A stretch of DNA of 64,000 nucleotides from Nonomuraea aurantiaca. GTDB lineage: Bacteria; Actinomycetota; Actinomycetes; Streptosporangiales; Streptosporangiaceae. The translations under genes were made by a program, and so were the position numbers. This document shows, piece after piece, positions 16,341-25,392 of the stretch (the stretch's first letter is position 1; each line of letters starts with the position of its first letter). Location of the stretch: assembly GCF_020215705.1 (NCBI RefSeq), contig NZ_JAIWNB010000002.1, forward strand, positions 682,001 through 746,000. Reading direction: 5' to 3'. Under the pieces are notes generated by a model. The model was not told where the DNA came from and searched no databases. It saw nothing but the letters and a program-made list of their open reading frames with translations.

Positions 16341-17717
16341 TCAGCACTCGATGACGTTGACCGCGAGGCCGCCGCGTGAGGTCTCCTTGTACTTGTCCAG
16401 CATGTCCCGGCCCGTGTCACGCATGGTCTTGATGGCCCGGTCCAGGGCGACGAAGTGCTGGCCGTCGCCGCGCAGGGCGATGCGGGCCGCGGCGATGGCC
16501 TTGATGGAGGCCACCGCGTTGCGCTCGATGCACGGGATCTGGACCAGGCCGCCGACCGGGTCGCAGGTCAGGCCCAGGTTGTGCTCGATGCCGATCTCCG
16601 CCGCGTTCTCCACCTGTTCGGGCGTGCCGCCCATGACCTCCGTGAGGCCCGCGGCGGCCATGGAGCAGGCCGAGCCGACCTCGCCCTGGCAGCCGACCTC
16701 GGCGCCCGAGATCGAGGCGTTCTCCTTGAACAGGACGCCGATGGCCGCCGCGGTGAGGAAGAAGCGGACGATGCCGTCGTCGTCGGCGTGCGGAATGAAG
16801 CGGGAGTAGTAGGTCAGTACGGCGGGGATGATGCCGGCGGCGCCGTTCGTGGGGGCGGTGACGATGCGGCCGCCCGCGGCGTTCTCCTCGTTGACCGCCA
16901 GCGCGAACAGCGACACCCAGTCCATGGCGTGCAGCGGGTCGGTCTTCGGCGACTCGGTCTGCAGGCGGCGGTGGAGGCGGTTCGCGCGGCGCTTGACCTT
17001 GAGGCCGCCCGGCAGCACGCCCTCCTTGGCGATGCCGCGCTCGACGCACTCGCACATGACCTGCCACAGATGCAGGATCTGCGCGCGGATCTCGGCGGCG
17101 GAGCGGCCGAACGCCTGCTCGTTCTCCAGCATCAGCGCGGAGATGGACAGCCCGGTGTTGGAGCAGTGCTTGAGCAGTTCGTCCCCGGTCGTGAAGGGGT
17201 AGGGCAGAACGGTGTCGTCGGGCTTGATGCGGTCGGCGCCCGTGGCCTGCTCGTCCACCACGAAGCCGCCGCCGACCGAGAAGTAGACCTTCTCGCGCAG
17301 TTTCTCGCCCGATTCGGAGAAGGCGGTGAAGCGCATGCCGTTCGGGTGTTCGGGCAGGGAGATCTTGCGCTCGAAGACGAGGTCCTCGCCTACGACGAAG
17401 GGGATCTCGTGCGCGCCGTAGAGCCGGACCGTGCCGGACTCGCGCATCGCGGCCAGGCGCCCGTCGATGGAGTCCACGTCGACCAGCTCGGGCTTCTCGC
17501 CCGACAGCCCCAGCAGAACGGCCTTGTCGCTGCCGTGGCCCTTGCCGGTCAGGCCGAGCGAGCCGTACAGGATCGCCTCGACGCGGGCCGTACGCGCGAG
17601 CAGGTCGTCGTCATGCAGACCACGGGCGAATTTGTGCGCGGCGGCCATGGGACCGCCGGTGTGCGAGCTCGACGGGCCGATGCCGATCTTGAACAGGTCG
17701 AAGACGCTGATCGCCAT
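16341..17717 (-). CDS. sdaA: L-serine ammonia-lyase (iron-sulfur, single chain)
   Basis: A 458-residue enzyme converting L-serine to pyruvate and ammonia. The beta-domain start [20 protein letters not shown] with the SSSHTGGP motif is canonical. The C-terminal alpha domain holds the 4Fe-4S cysteines in [16 protein letters not shown] and [14 protein letters not shown]. Length fits the one-chain SdaA type. It follows gcvH by 52 bp on the same strand, below a glycine riboswitch, so glycine made into serine could be drained to pyruvate. A short hairpin lies in the gap to gcvH. Confidence 0.95.
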   Translation of the reverse strand: MAISVFDLFKIGIGPSSSHTGGPMAAAHKFARGLHDDDLLARTARVEAILYGSLGLTGKGHGSDKAVLLGLSGEKPELVDVDSIDGRLAAMRESGTVRLYGAHEIPFVVGEDLVFERKISLPEHPNGMRFTAFSESGEKLREKVYFSVGGGFVVDEQATGADRIKPDDTVLPYPFTTGDELLKHCSNTGLSISALMLENEQAFGRSAAEIRAQILHLWQVMCECVERGIAKEGVLPGGLKVKRRANRLHRRLQTESPKTDPLHAMDWVSLFALAVNEENAAGGRIVTAPTNGAAGIIPAVLTYYSRFIPHADDDGIVRFFLTAAAIGVLFKENASISGAEVGCQGEVGSACSMAAAGLTEVMGGTPEQVENAAEIGIEHNLGLTCDPVGGLVQIPCIERNAVASIKAIAAARIALRGDGQHFVALDRAIKTMRDTGRDMLDKYKETSRGGLAVNVIEC

Positions 17718-17738
17718 TGATGGGCGCCCTTCAGAAAG

Positions 17739-17762
17739 GCCGGGGCCCGGCAGGACCCCGGC
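17739..17762 (-). terminator. Hairpin between gcvH and sdaA
   Basis: GCCGGGG pairs with CCCCGGC around a 10-base loop in the 52-bp gap between the two genes. It has no T-run, so it could be an attenuator or RNA-processing hairpin that lowers sdaA expression relative to gcvTH rather than a full terminator. Confidence 0.45.
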
Positions 17763-17769
17763 GGGTGGG

Positions 17770-18159
17770 TCAGGACTCGCCTGAGGTGAGCGCCGAATAC
17801 TCCTCGGCGGTGAGCAGGTCCTCGGGGTCGCCTTCCACGCGCACGCGGAACATCCAGCCATCGCCGTAGGAGTCGCTGTTGGCCAGCGACGGATCGTCCA
17901 CGACGGCCTGGTTGACCTCGACGATCTCGCCGCCGACAGGGGTGTAGATCTCGCTGACCGACTTGGTCGACTCGACCTCACCTACGGAGTCGCCCGCCTC
18001 GACGGTCGAGCCGACCTCCGGAAGCTGCACGAAGACGACATCACCCAGCGCCTCGGCCGCGTAGGCCGTGATGCCGATGGTCACGGTGATGCCGTCGTCG
18101 AGCCCGGCCACCCACTCGTGCTCCTTGGTGTAGCTCAGCTCGTCTGGGATGTTGCTCAC
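17770..18159 (-). CDS. gcvH: Glycine cleavage system H protein
   Basis: A 129-residue lipoyl carrier. The lipoylated Lys66 lies in [20 protein letters not shown], with the usual [19 protein letters not shown] upstream. It shuttles the aminomethyl group between GcvP, GcvT and Lpd. Its ATG overlaps the gcvT stop by 4 bp, so it is translationally coupled to gcvT. Confidence 0.97.
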   Translation of the reverse strand: MSNIPDELSYTKEHEWVAGLDDGITVTIGITAYAAEALGDVVFVQLPEVGSTVEAGDSVGEVESTKSVSEIYTPVGGEIVEVNQAVVDDPSLANSDSYGDGWMFRVRVEGDPEDLLTAEEYSALTSGES

Positions 18160-19241
18160 TTGTTCCTCCTGTAAAAGGGCAGCTCAATGAGGTCCATAGG
18201 TTCATGGCTGCCCCGGATGTCCACGGCCAGACCTGCGTCGGCCCCATTGTCGACGTAGGCCATGGCGATGGGCTTACCCAGGGTCTGGGAGGGCGCCCCG
18301 CTGGTGACCTCGCCGACGACGGCGCCGTCCTTGGTCACCGGGTATCCGTGGCGCGGCACCCGGCGACCCCGCGCGACCAGTCCGACGAGCCGGCGCCGCG
18401 GCGGCGTGTCCTTGACCGCCTCCAGCGCCGACCTGCCGACGAAGTCGCCCGGCTTGTCGAATTTCACCACTCTGCCCAGCCCCGCGTCGAACGGGGTCAG
18501 CTCGACGCCGAGCTCGTTGCCGTACAGCGGCATGCCCGCTTCGAGCCTGAGCGTGTCACGGCTGGACAGACCCGCCGCCCGGAGCTCGTACGGCCGCCCT
18601 GCCTCGGTCAGCGCGTGCCAGAGCGGCACGGCGTCCTGGTTGGCCACGAACAGCTCGAACCCGTCCTCGCCCGTGTAGCCGGTGCGCGCGATGAGCGCCT
18701 GCCGCCCGTCGACCAGCCCGGGCAGGCCCGCGTAGTACTTCAGCCCGGCGAGGTCGGCGTCGGTGAGCGTGACGAGGATCTCCTGCGCGCGCGGTCCCTG
18801 TACGGCGATCAGCGCGTACTGCTCCGAGCGATCCTCGACCACCGCGTTGTACGACTTGGCACGATTTTTCAGCTCTTCCCCGACTTTTTCATAGTTGGAG
18901 GCGTTAGCCACCACCATGAATTCCTCGTCCCCGAGCCGGTAGACGATCAGGTCGTCCAGCACCCCACCACGCTCGTTCACGATCATGGTGTAGCGGGCCC
19001 GGCCGGGCGCGAGCGCCGACAGGTGTCCGACCAGCGCGTAGTCGAGCGCCTGGCCCGCCTGAGGCCCGGTCACGAAGATCTCGCCCATGTGGGAGAGGTC
19101 GAACAGCCCGGCCGCCTGGCGGACGGCGTTGTGCTCGGCGGACTCGCTGCCGTAGCGGAGTGGCATCAGCCACCCGGCGAAATCAGTCAATGTCGCGCCG
19201 AGGCTCTCGTGGATCTCTCGGAGCGGTGTAGGACGTGACAT
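18156..19241 (-). CDS. gcvT: Glycine cleavage system aminomethyltransferase (T protein)
   Basis: A 361-residue tetrahydrofolate-dependent aminomethyltransferase. It starts with [20 protein letters not shown] and has [24 protein letters not shown] and [20 protein letters not shown] as in the family. It releases ammonia and forms methylene-THF from the H protein. CTGAGGTG precedes the ATG. It is the first gene after the glycine riboswitch. gcvP is not in this window, so the P protein must be encoded elsewhere. Confidence 0.97.
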   Translation of the reverse strand: MSRPTPLREIHESLGATLTDFAGWLMPLRYGSESAEHNAVRQAAGLFDLSHMGEIFVTGPQAGQALDYALVGHLSALAPGRARYTMIVNERGGVLDDLIVYRLGDEEFMVVANASNYEKVGEELKNRAKSYNAVVEDRSEQYALIAVQGPRAQEILVTLTDADLAGLKYYAGLPGLVDGRQALIARTGYTGEDGFELFVANQDAVPLWHALTEAGRPYELRAAGLSSRDTLRLEAGMPLYGNELGVELTPFDAGLGRVVKFDKPGDFVGRSALEAVKDTPPRRRLVGLVARGRRVPRHGYPVTKDGAVVGEVTSGAPSQTLGKPIAMAYVDNGADAGLAVDIRGSHEPMDLIELPFYRRNK

Positions 19242-19275
19242 ATGCGCACCTCAGGGCAGGATCGGATGCCAGACA

Positions 19276-19465
19276 TCCTCCCCCTCTGTCATGGGTGCCT
19301 GAGAGCTTCGCCCGTAATTTGCCGGACTTTCACCTTCGGCGAGGCCGCCAGGCCTGCTTTCCAGAGGACACCTCGTCCGTGCGGTCCTTTGCCTTGAGAG
19401 GTTCGCGGGGAGGGCTTGCTCCTTCAGGGGACCTGGCCGGATGCCAGGACACTCTCCCGCACGGT
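19276..19465 (-). ncRNA. Tandem glycine riboswitch upstream of gcvT
   Basis: Two consecutive glycine aptamers can be read on the minus strand. The first has GTGCGGGAGAGTGTC, a CTGAAGGAGCAAGCC core, and CCTCTCAAGGCAAAGGACCG. The second has GCCGAAGGTGAAAGTCC and GAAGCTCTCAGGCACCCATG closing with GACAGAGGGGGA. These are the conserved blocks of the gcvT RNA element. It ends 35 bases before the gcvT start, so control of gcvT-gcvH-sdaA in response to glycine is expected. Confidence 0.93.
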
Positions 19466-19562
19466 TTCGTCGGTGATGTCGGCAAGCCTAGTGCTGTTAT
19501 GGGGGAGTTGTCGCGTGCGGATCCGGCCGCTTGGGGACAAAAGCACTGCGCCGGGGTGCGGC

Positions 19563-20252
19563 TCAGCAGGCGGCGACGAGCGTCTCGAACAGCGCGCAGT
19601 CCTTCGCCGCCTCCGGATGCCACTGCACGGCGATGGCGAACGCACGGGAGTCCAGCTCCACCGCCTCGATCGTGCCGTCGTCCGCGACGGCGGACACGGT
19701 GAGGCCGGGCCCGAGCCGGTCGACGGCCTGGTGGTGGTAGTGCGGCACGGCCACCGGCTCGGGGCCGAGCGCCTTGCCGACGCGGGTCCCCGCGACGGGC
19801 CGGACGGGCAGGTGGCCGAACTCGCCGGGTGCGGGGGAGTGTCCGATGTGTCCCACCACGTCGGGCAGATGCTGGTGCAGGGTCCCGCCGAGTGCGACGT
19901 TGAGCACCTGCATGCCCCGACATATCCCGAGATAGGGCAGGTCGGCCTCAAGAGCCGCCTCGATCACCGCGAACTCCGCCGTGTCCCGAAATTTCCGAAT
20001 GTAGCCGGTCTGCTCGTGCGGCTCCTGGCCGTACCGCTCGGGCGAGACGTCACCACCACCGGCCAGGATCAACCCGTCCAGCCGCGCCACCAGCCGCGCG
20101 GGCGACCCGGCGGGGGGCAGGATCACCGGCTGCCCGCCGGCCCGGACCACCTGCTCCACATACATGTACGGCAGCAGGGCGACCGGCATCTCCCACACGG
20201 TGTAGCGGGCAGGCTCGACATAGGACGTGATCCCGATGACGGGTCGCTCCAC
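19563..20252 (-). CDS. Gamma-glutamyl-gamma-aminobutyrate hydrolase (PuuD-like, class I amidotransferase fold)
   Basis: A 229-residue peptidase C26 protein. The nucleophile Cys111 is in YLGICRGMQVLNVALGG and the His of the triad in AVQWHPEAA. The GTG start at 20252 has GGAAGGG five bases upstream and begins VERPVIGITSYVE, the usual family start; the longer frame upstream runs into the SDR gene. It would release GABA or a related amino acid from the gamma-glutamyl adduct. It is the last gene of a glutamine synthetase-ALDH-SDR-PuuD operon. Confidence 0.9.
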   Translation of the reverse strand: MERPVIGITSYVEPARYTVWEMPVALLPYMYVEQVVRAGGQPVILPPAGSPARLVARLDGLILAGGGDVSPERYGQEPHEQTGYIRKFRDTAEFAVIEAALEADLPYLGICRGMQVLNVALGGTLHQHLPDVVGHIGHSPAPGEFGHLPVRPVAGTRVGKALGPEPVAVPHYHHQAVDRLGPGLTVSAVADDGTIEAVELDSRAFAIAVQWHPEAAKDCALFETLVAAC

Positions 20253-20263
20253 GACTTCCCTTC

Positions 20264-21037
20264 CTACAGAGGCGTGACGTACGCGCCCGAGATGCCCCCG
20301 TCGACCAGGAACTCCGAGCCTGTGATGAAGGAGGCGTCGTCGCTGGCCAGGAACGCCACCGCCGCCGCGATCTCGGACGCCTCGGCGAAGCGCCCCACCG
20401 GCACGTGCACCAGGCGGCGCGCGGCCCGCTCGGGGTCCTTCGCGAACAGCTCCTGCAGCAGCGGCGTGTTGACCGGCCCCGGGCACAGCGCGTTCACCCG
20501 GATCCCCTCGCGCGCGAACTGGACGCCGAGCTCGCGCGACATTGCGAGCACCCCGCCCTTGGAGGCCGTGTAGGAGATCTGCGACGTCGCCGAGCCCATC
20601 ACCGCCACGAACGACGCGGTGTTGATGATCGAGCCCTTGCCCTGCCGCTGCATGTACGGGATCGCGTGCTTGCAGCAGAGGTAGACGCTCGTCAGGTTCA
20701 CCTCCTGCACCCGGCGCCACGCCTCGATGCCGGTCTCCAGGATCGAGTCGTCCTCGGGCGGCGAGATGCCCGCGTTGTTGAAGGCGATGTCGACGGAGCC
20801 GTAGGTGTCGAACGCCGTCCGGAACATCCGCACGACGTCCTCCTCGCTGGTCACGTCGACCTTGACGAAGAGGCCGCCCACCTCGGAGGCGGCCTTGGTG
20901 CCCGCCTCCTCGTCGATGTCGGCGCAGACCACCTTGGCGCCCTCTTCGGCGAACCGCCGCGCGGTGGCCAGGCCGATGCCGCCGCCCGCCCCGGTGATCA
21001 CGGCGACGCGGTTGTGCAAACGCTGCATGTGTGTCAC
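20264..21037 (-). CDS. SDR-family oxidoreductase in polyamine operon
   Basis: A 257-residue classical SDR with TGAGGGIGLA (cofactor), NNAGIS, NTASF and catalytic YTASKGG, ending with the FabG-like ITGSEFLVDGG. The first ATG overlaps the ALDH stop by 4 bp. In E. coli the matching position in the pathway is filled by the flavin oxidase PuuB; an SDR cannot simply oxidise a secondary amine, so its role here (aldehyde or hydroxy-acid step) is open. Confidence 0.88.
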   Translation of the reverse strand: MTHMQRLHNRVAVITGAGGGIGLATARRFAEEGAKVVCADIDEEAGTKAASEVGGLFVKVDVTSEEDVVRMFRTAFDTYGSVDIAFNNAGISPPEDDSILETGIEAWRRVQEVNLTSVYLCCKHAIPYMQRQGKGSIINTASFVAVMGSATSQISYTASKGGVLAMSRELGVQFAREGIRVNALCPGPVNTPLLQELFAKDPERAARRLVHVPVGRFAEASEIAAAVAFLASDDASFITGSEFLVDGGISGAYVTPL

Positions 21038-22386
21038 TCCGTTGAGATGAAGACGTTCTTGGTCTCGGTGAACGCCATGAGGGCGTCCGGGCCCAGCTCC
21101 CGGCCGAGGCCGGACTCCTTGAATCCGCCGAACGGCGTCCAGTGGCGGACCGAGGAGTGCGAGTTCACCGACAGCGCGCCCGCCTCCACGGCCCGCGCGA
21201 CGCGCAGCGCGCGGCCGACGTCGCGGGTCCAGATGGAGCCGCTCAGGCCGTACGGCGTGTCGTTGGCGATCCGCACCGCCTCCGCCTCGTCCGCGAACGG
21301 CACCACCGACACCACCGGCCCGAAGATCTCCTCGGTGAACGCCCGGTCGGTGAGCGCCGGCGTCAGGACCGTCGGCGGGAACCAGAACCCCTTGCCCTGC
21401 GGGCAGTCGCCCTGCGAGTACGGCGGGCCGTCGATGAAGCCACGCACCCGTTCCAGATGTTCGGCGCTGATCAGGGGGCCCATCTCGGTGCTCTCGTCGA
21501 GCGGGTCGCCGACTCTGACGTTCTGTACGGCCGGCAGCAGCAGCTCCAGGAACGCGTCGTAGACCTCCGCCTGCACCAGGACCCTGGACCGGGCGCAGCA
21601 GTCCTGGCCGGAGTTATCGAAGACCGCATACGGCGCTGTTTTCGCCGCTTTTTCCAGATCCGAGTCCGCAAACACGATATTTGCGGACTTGCCGCCCAGT
21701 TCGAGGGTTATCCGCTTTACCTGGGTTGCCGCCTTGGCGGCGATCTCCTTGCCCACCTCGGTCGAGCCGGTGAACACGATCTTGGCCACCCGCGGATGCT
21801 CGACCAGGCGGGCCCCCGCGACCTCCCCTGCCCCAGGCAGCACCTGGAGCACCCCCTCGGGGAGGCCCGCGGCGAGGGCCAGCTCGGCCAGCCTCAGCGC
21901 GGTCAGCGGGGTCCATTCGGCGGGCTTGACGATCACCGTGTTGCCCGCGGCAAGGGCCGGGGCGACGCCCCAGCTCATGATGAGCATCGGGAAGTTCCAA
22001 GGCACGATCACGCCCACCACGCCCAGCGGCTCCTGGAAGGTGATGTCCACGCCGCCGGGCACCGGGATCTGCTTGCCGTGGTTGCGCTCGGGGGCGGCGG
22101 CGTAGAAGTGCAGCACGTCGCGTACCGCGCCCGCCTCCCAGCGGGCGTTGCCGATCGGGTGGCCGGAGTTCGTGAGCTCCAGCAGGGCCAGCTCCTCCCG
22201 GTGCTCGTCCACCAGGTCGGCGAAGCGGCGCAGCAGCCGCGCCCGGTCTCCGGGCGCCACGTCGCGCCAGCCCTCATAGGCCCGCCTGGCACGCTCCACG
22301 GCCCGGTCGACCTCGGCCGCGTCGGCCATCTCCACGTCGGCGAGGACTTCCTCCGTCGCCGGATTGACGATCTGCATCCTGCTCAC
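21034..22386 (-). CDS. NAD(P)-dependent aldehyde dehydrogenase
   Basis: A 450-residue ALDH. The catalytic Cys263 is in GQDCCARSR and the general base Glu229 in ITLELGGKSAN; the cofactor motif FTGSTEVGK and the PWNFP motif are intact. It is about 40 residues shorter than most ALDHs, mainly at the N-terminus, which starts directly at MSRMQIVNPATEEVL. It sits between the glutamine synthetase-like and SDR genes with 4-bp overlaps at both ends. The likely role is oxidation of a gamma-glutamyl-aminobutyraldehyde-type intermediate (PuuC step). Confidence 0.9.
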   Translation of the reverse strand: MSRMQIVNPATEEVLADVEMADAAEVDRAVERARRAYEGWRDVAPGDRARLLRRFADLVDEHREELALLELTNSGHPIGNARWEAGAVRDVLHFYAAAPERNHGKQIPVPGGVDITFQEPLGVVGVIVPWNFPMLIMSWGVAPALAAGNTVIVKPAEWTPLTALRLAELALAAGLPEGVLQVLPGAGEVAGARLVEHPRVAKIVFTGSTEVGKEIAAKAATQVKRITLELGGKSANIVFADSDLEKAAKTAPYAVFDNSGQDCCARSRVLVQAEVYDAFLELLLPAVQNVRVGDPLDESTEMGPLISAEHLERVRGFIDGPPYSQGDCPQGKGFWFPPTVLTPALTDRAFTEEIFGPVVSVVPFADEAEAVRIANDTPYGLSGSIWTRDVGRALRVARAVEAGALSVNSHSSVRHWTPFGGFKESGLGRELGPDALMAFTETKNVFISTE

Positions 22387-23759
22387 ATCCGCTCGAAACC
22401 CCGGAACAGCTCCCAGTCCGTGACAGCCGCGTCGAAGGCGGCCAGCTCGATCCGGGCGTTGTTCGCATAGTGCGCCACCACGTCGTCGCCGAACGTCTCA
22501 CGCGCCAGCTTCGACCCCTCGAACAGCGCCAGCGCGTCCCGCAACGTGTGGGGCACGGTCTCGGCGCCGGAGTCGTAGGCATTGCCCCCGAACGCGTCCT
22601 CCAGCGGCAACTCCTCGTCGATGCCGCGCAGCCCGGCCGCGATCAGCGCCGACACCGCGAGGTAGGGGTTCACGTCGCCGCCCGGCACCCGGTTCTCGAT
22701 GCGCAGCGATTCCCCGTGGCCCACGAGCCGGAGCGAGCAGGTGCGGTTGTCCACGCCCCACTTGACGGCCGTGGGGGCGAAGCTGCCGGGGACGTAGCGC
22801 TTGTAGGAGTTGATGTTCGGGGCGTAGAAGAGGGTGAGCTCGCGCATGTGGGCCAGCTGCCCGGCGATGAAGCGGGCGCCGAGCTCGGACAGCCCGTGGG
22901 GGCCGTCGCCCGCCATCACCGGGTCGCCGTCCACGCTCCGCAACGAGATGTGGATGTGGCAGGAGTTGCCCTCGCGCTGGTTCGGCTTGGCCATGAAGGT
23001 GATCGACTTGCCCTCCTGAGCCGCGATCTCCTTGGCGCCGTTCTTGTAGATGGAATGGTTGTCGCAGGTCTTCAGCGCCTCGTCGTAGCGGAAGGCGATC
23101 TCGTGCTGGCCCAGGTTGCACTCGCCCTTGGCGGACTCGACGTACAGACCGGCTCCCTCCATCTCCCGCCTTATCCGGCGAAGGAGGGGTTCGATGCGGG
23201 CCGTACCGAGGAGGGAGTAGTCGACGTTGTAGAGGTTCGCGGGGGACATGTCGCGGTACGCGCGCTTCCACGCGTCCTCGTAGCTGTCCTCGTACACCAC
23301 GAACTCCAGCTCGGTGCCCACGAAGGCGGCCAGGCCGCGGTCGGCGAGCCGGGCGAGCTGCGCGCGCAGGATCTGCCGCGGCGAGGCGGTCACGTCGTCG
23401 CCGTTCTCCCAGGTCAGGTCCGCCATGAGCATGACGGTCCCCTCCTGCCACGGAACCCACCGCAACGTGGAAATATCGGGCTTCATCACGAAATCGCCGT
23501 AGCCGCGGTCCCACGACGACATCGCATAGCCGTCGACCGTGTTCATGTCCACGTCCACGGCGAGCAGGTAGTTGCAGCCCTCCGAGCCGTGTCCCAGCAC
23601 CTCGTTCAGGAAGTAACGCGCCGACAGGCGCTTGCCCTGCAGCCTGCCCTGCATGTCGGCGAGCGCGAGCAGCACGGTGTCGACCCGTCCGGCGGCCACC
23701 TCGTCACGCAGTTCGTCGATGGACAGCGGTCCGGGCTGTGGAAGACCTCGCTCGCTCAC
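22383..23759 (-). CDS. Glutamine synthetase-family gamma-glutamylpolyamine synthetase
   Basis: A 458-residue member of the GlnA3/PuuA branch. It has the N-terminal beta-grasp (MQGRLQGKRLSARYF), FVGTELEFVVYE, the metal site ESAKGECNLGQHEIAFRYDE, and the ATP-binding KPNQREGNSCHIHISL. It lacks the adenylylation-loop Tyr typical of GlnA1. PuuA/GlnA3-type enzymes attach glutamate to putrescine or polyamines. Linkage to an ALDH and a PuuD-type hydrolase supports a polyamine or similar amine as the substrate. It is the first gene of the operon, divergent from a GntR/FadR regulator. Confidence 0.9.
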   Translation of the reverse strand: MSERGLPQPGPLSIDELRDEVAAGRVDTVLLALADMQGRLQGKRLSARYFLNEVLGHGSEGCNYLLAVDVDMNTVDGYAMSSWDRGYGDFVMKPDISTLRWVPWQEGTVMLMADLTWENGDDVTASPRQILRAQLARLADRGLAAFVGTELEFVVYEDSYEDAWKRAYRDMSPANLYNVDYSLLGTARIEPLLRRIRREMEGAGLYVESAKGECNLGQHEIAFRYDEALKTCDNHSIYKNGAKEIAAQEGKSITFMAKPNQREGNSCHIHISLRSVDGDPVMAGDGPHGLSELGARFIAGQLAHMRELTLFYAPNINSYKRYVPGSFAPTAVKWGVDNRTCSLRLVGHGESLRIENRVPGGDVNPYLAVSALIAAGLRGIDEELPLEDAFGGNAYDSGAETVPHTLRDALALFEGSKLARETFGDDVVAHYANNARIELAAFDAAVTDWELFRGFERM

Positions 23760-23825
23760 GGAAGTTCGCTCGCTTTCCCGCTAATTGGGCTACTGTTAGA
23801 CCATTGATGTGCATACGGGGATCGC

Positions 23826-24572
23826 TTGTCAAGACCTGAGGACACGTTGGACGACTCGGCGCGGTTGATGACGGTGTTACGGCCGGTCAGGGCAGGAAAC
23901 GCCTTCGAGGAGACGGTAGAACGGCTGCTCCAGGCGATCAAGCTCGGCGTGGTCGCGCCCGGCCGGAAACTGCCGCCGGAGCGCGAGCTGGCCGTCCAGC
24001 TCGGCATCAGCCGGGTGACGCTGCGGGAGGCGATCCGGGCGCTCCAGGACGCGGGCTACCTCGACGTACGGCGCGGCCGCTACGGCGGCGCGTTCGTCAC
24101 CTACGCCCCGCCCCCTCCGGAGAGCGGTGACCTGCGCAGGGTCGTGGCCGACATGGGCACGGCCGACCTCACCGACGCGCTGACCTTCCGCATGGCGGTC
24201 GAATGCGGTGCGGCGGCGGTGCTGGCGGCGGCCACCCTGACCGACGACCAGCGCGCTCTCCTGCGCGGCCGGCTCGCGGCGCTCAACAAGGCGGGCATCG
24301 AGGACTACCGGCGGCTGGACACGGCCTTCCACCTCTCGATCGCCGAGCTGACCGGCTCCGCCCTGCTCGCCACCGCCTGCGCCGACGCCCGCCTGCGGGT
24401 CAGCGACCTGCTCAACGCCATCCCCATGCTCCAGGTGAACCTCGACCACTCCGCCCGCCAGCACGAGGCGATCGTGGCGGCCATCCTGGCGGGCGACCCT
24501 GAAGGGGCCCGCCGGGCGGTGGCGGAACATCTGGAGGGCACGGCGGCGCTGCTGCGCGCGTTCCTGTCCTGA
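23826..24572 (+). CDS. GntR/FadR-family transcriptional regulator
   Basis: A 248-residue FCD-domain regulator. The winged helix lies near residues 20-80 (PPERELAVQLGISRVTLREA, then IRALQDAGYLDVRRGRYGG) and the all-alpha FCD domain follows (DYRRLDTAFHLSIAELTGS). The start is uncertain: TTG at 23826 has no good ribosome binding site; ATG near 23868 (MTVLRPVRAG) is possible. It is divergent from the polyamine operon with a 66-bp gap, so it most likely controls that operon and itself. Confidence 0.88.
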   Translation: MSRPEDTLDDSARLMTVLRPVRAGNAFEETVERLLQAIKLGVVAPGRKLPPERELAVQLGISRVTLREAIRALQDAGYLDVRRGRYGGAFVTYAPPPPESGDLRRVVADMGTADLTDALTFRMAVECGAAAVLAAATLTDDQRALLRGRLAALNKAGIEDYRRLDTAFHLSIAELTGSALLATACADARLRVSDLLNAIPMLQVNLDHSARQHEAIVAAILAGDPEGARRAVAEHLEGTAALLRAFLS

Positions 24573-24636
24573 GTCCGTTTCCCACCCCAGATGGTCAAGG
24601 GAGGACGATTGGCCTCGTAGCATCGTTTTCAAGGTC

Positions 24637-25392
24637 ATGGGGAACTGGTTCGAGCTGAGCATTGTCGACACAGGACGGCTGCCGCTGTTCTGTTTCTTCG
24701 TCGCGCTCATCGGCGCCTTCGTGGCCACCCGCGTCAACGTGCGGCTGATCAGGGCGAAGGTCGGGTGGTTCCGCAACGTCAACGTGGGCGAGATGCACAT
24801 CCACCATGTGGTGTTCGGGGTCGTGCTCATGCTGATCGGCGGGGTCACCGGGCTGATCGTGTCCTCGGCGTCGCAGGTGGCCTACGCCGCGGCGGCCGCC
24901 GTCTTCGGCATCGGGTCGGCGCTGGTGCTGGACGAGTTCGCGCTGATCCTGCACCTGCACGACGTGTACTGGGAGGAAGAGGGCCGCACCTCGGTCGACG
25001 CGGTGTTCATCGCGGTCGCGATGACGGGGCTGCTGCTCACCGGGCTCCGGCCGCTGTCCTTCGACTACGGGACCCCGGTCAATCCGGGTGCGCTGCTCGT
25101 GGCGAACATGCTGCTCGCCGTGATCACCCTGCTGAAGGGGAAGATCTGGACCGGGATCGTGGGCCTGTTCGTGCCCGTGCTGCTGCTGGTGAGCGCCGTG
25201 CGGCTGGCCAGGCCGGGGTCACCGTGGGCCCACCTGTTCTACCAGAAGCGGCGGTCACGGAAGCTGGCCACGGCCGCGCACCGGGAGGAACGGTGGCGCC
25301 GGCCGGTGATCAGGGCCAAGATCGCCGTCCAGGAGTTCGTCTCGGGGCGGCACGACCTGCCCTCCACCCGGCGCGGACGCCGGCAGATCTAA
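24637..25392 (+). CDS. Multi-pass integral membrane protein, unknown function
   Basis: A 251-residue protein with about six TM helices (LFCFFVALIGAFVATRV, FGVVLMLIGGVTGLIV, AAAAVFGIGSALVLDEF, AVFIAVAMTGLLLTGL, LVANMLLAVITLLKGK, GLFVPVLLLVSAVRLA). A histidine-rich conserved patch in the first cytoplasmic loop (VGEMHIHHVVFG) and a second HLHDVYWEEEGR are striking and might bind metal or be catalytic. The C-terminus is basic. It converges on a pseudogene with a 4-bp overlap of stops. I do not recognise a named family. Confidence 0.75.
   Translation: MGNWFELSIVDTGRLPLFCFFVALIGAFVATRVNVRLIRAKVGWFRNVNVGEMHIHHVVFGVVLMLIGGVTGLIVSSASQVAYAAAAAVFGIGSALVLDEFALILHLHDVYWEEEGRTSVDAVFIAVAMTGLLLTGLRPLSFDYGTPVNPGALLVANMLLAVITLLKGKIWTGIVGLFVPVLLLVSAVRLARPGSPWAHLFYQKRRSRKLATAAHREERWRRPVIRAKIAVQEFVSGRHDLPSTRRGRRQI

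Noticed and set aside
16208-16420. N-terminal extension of the SDR protein (Arg/Ser/Phe-rich repeats)
   Set aside because: It is a translation of the palindromic tandem repeats and overlaps sdaA; the SDR cofactor motif sets the start at 16207.
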